A stretch of DNA of 64,000 bases from Hymenobacter duratus (GTDB lineage: Bacteria > Bacteroidota > Bacteroidia > Cytophagales > Hymenobacteraceae): the NCBI RefSeq assembly GCF_014698995.1, contig NZ_JACWZZ010000002.1, forward strand, positions 868,001-932,000, in the 5' to 3' direction. The notes beneath the pieces were generated by a model, which had not been told where the DNA came from, searched no databases, and saw nothing but the letters and a program-made list of their open reading frames with translations. Position 1 is the stretch's first letter. Every line of letters starts with the position of its first letter. The translations under genes and the position numbers were made by a program. Positions 63,496-64,000 of this stretch are shown one piece after another.

Positions 63496-64000
63496 TTAAA
63501 ACAGGTAACGAACGCCAAACTGAGCCTGCCAGCGCGAAGCCAGCTGATCCACCTGATAGCCAACCGTTGGGGTGGTAGAGGTACCGTTGCCGAAGCTGAA
63601 GGTAGGACGGCCCGTAGCGCCGTTTTCCAGACCCTGGTAGCGCAGCAGACCGTAGTTGCCGTTTGATACGAAGTAGTCGCGGCCCCACTCCTTGTTCAGC
63701 AGGTTGCCGAAGTTGATTACGTCAACCGACAGCTGGATAGTGTGCTCTTTGCCACCGATGGTGGTGTAGATATCCTGAAGCAGACGAACGTCTACTTTGT
63801 GCTGCCAAGGCGTACGGGCACCGTTACGGGCCGCGTATTCACCCCGGTGCTCTTTCAGGTAGTCATCATTCTCAATGAACGTATTCAATTCGCTCCAGAT
63901 CTGGTCGAGGTTGCGACGGTCATTCGGGCCATCCGTTACCAGCACGATTTCGTCGCGGGTGCGCGGGATGTAGACTAGGTCGTTGGAGTTAGTCGTGAAC
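63496..64000 (-). CDS. TonB-dependent receptor, C-terminal end only
   Basis: The frame is open to the right edge of the window; about 167 C-terminal residues are seen and the start lies outside. The segment carries the last strands of an outer-membrane beta-barrel: TPWQHKVDVRLLQDIYTTIGGKEHTIQLSVDVINFGNLLNKEWG and, at the end, RWQAQFGVRYLF, ending in Phe as outer-membrane proteins do (quoted in part). The upstream YIPRTRDEI phrase is typical of the carboxypeptidase-like/Oar receptors of Bacteroidota. It imports a ligand with TonB energy. Co-transcribed with the DUF4397 lipoprotein. Confidence 0.87.
   Translation of the reverse strand, partial: FTTNSNDLVYIPRTRDEIVLVTDGPNDRRNLDQIWSELNTFIENDDYLKEHRGEYAARNGARTPWQHKVDVRLLQDIYTTIGGKEHTIQLSVDVINFGNLLNKEWGRDYFVSNGNYGLLRYQGLENGATGRPTFSFGNGTSTTPTVGYQVDQLASRWQAQFGVRYLF

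Overview
The window is 64 kb of GC-rich chromosomal DNA from a member of the Bacteroidota, most likely a Cytophagales such as Hymenobacter (genus is an inference). The signs are bacillithiol synthesis (bshA), TonB receptor and DUF4397 lipoprotein pairing, GH3/beta-lactamase-type exported hydrolase, DUF-type Bacteroidota proteins, a tRNA with no encoded CCA, and several exact matches to the Bacteroidota sigma promoter (TTG, about 20 nt, TAnnTTTG). Genes are dense, no gap exceeds 300 bp, and no phage, IS element or CRISPR array is visible.

Layout. 1-25 kb is mostly housekeeping: exported hydrolase end, bshA, an A-type Fe-S carrier, penicillin acylase, lipoprotein intradiol dioxygenase, GNAT, glpD, ChaN-like protein, a NatAB-type ABC exporter, an ECF sigma factor coupled to a four-helix membrane protein, grpE-dnaJ, obgE, adk, hpt, hppA (pyrophosphate-driven pump), an M42 peptidase and a TPR protein. 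Two copies of a palindromic repeat sit between grpE/dnaJ and obgE/adk.

23.9-57.1 kb is a large surface-glycan locus, nearly all on the minus strand, interrupted only by one plus-strand enoyl-CoA hydratase gene. It encodes nucleotide-sugar enzymes for GDP-fucose (gmd, fcl), a dTDP-4-amino sugar (rffA/wecE type), a dTDP-3-amino sugar (fdtA, fdtB), a second GDP- or NDP-amino sugar (DegT aminotransferase with an atypical SDR), and UDP-xylose (ugd, uxs). It also has sugar acyl/formyl transferases, about eleven glycosyltransferases (GT2, GT4, GT10, GT61, GT-C), a Wzx flippase, a polytopic protein that could be the polymerase, a polysaccharide deacetylase, a WbqC protein, a 2-oxoglutarate oxygenase and an asparagine-synthase-like amidotransferase. 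No wza/wzc export genes, initiating phosphoglycosyltransferase or rmlAB are present here, so these must lie elsewhere. Internal promoters and terminators divide the locus into units: gmd is an insulated single gene, and fdtA-GNAT-fdtB-GT2-GT-C forms a tightly overlapping module that looks able to make an amino sugar, load it on a lipid carrier and transfer it.

57.2-64 kb returns to general genes: an acyl-CoA-binding protein, a HEAT-repeat/cyclophilin lipoprotein, a cupin, cysE and cysK/M (cysteine synthesis), tRNA-Ala(GGC), a DUF4397 lipoprotein and the C-terminal end of a TonB-dependent receptor.

The strongest leads for new biology are the glycan locus modules: the swapped acetyltransferase types next to the 3-amino and 4-amino sugar aminotransferases, the SDR with Tyr-x3-Arg in place of Tyr-x3-Lys, the duplicated GT2 and acyltransferase genes, and the long hairpins between units.
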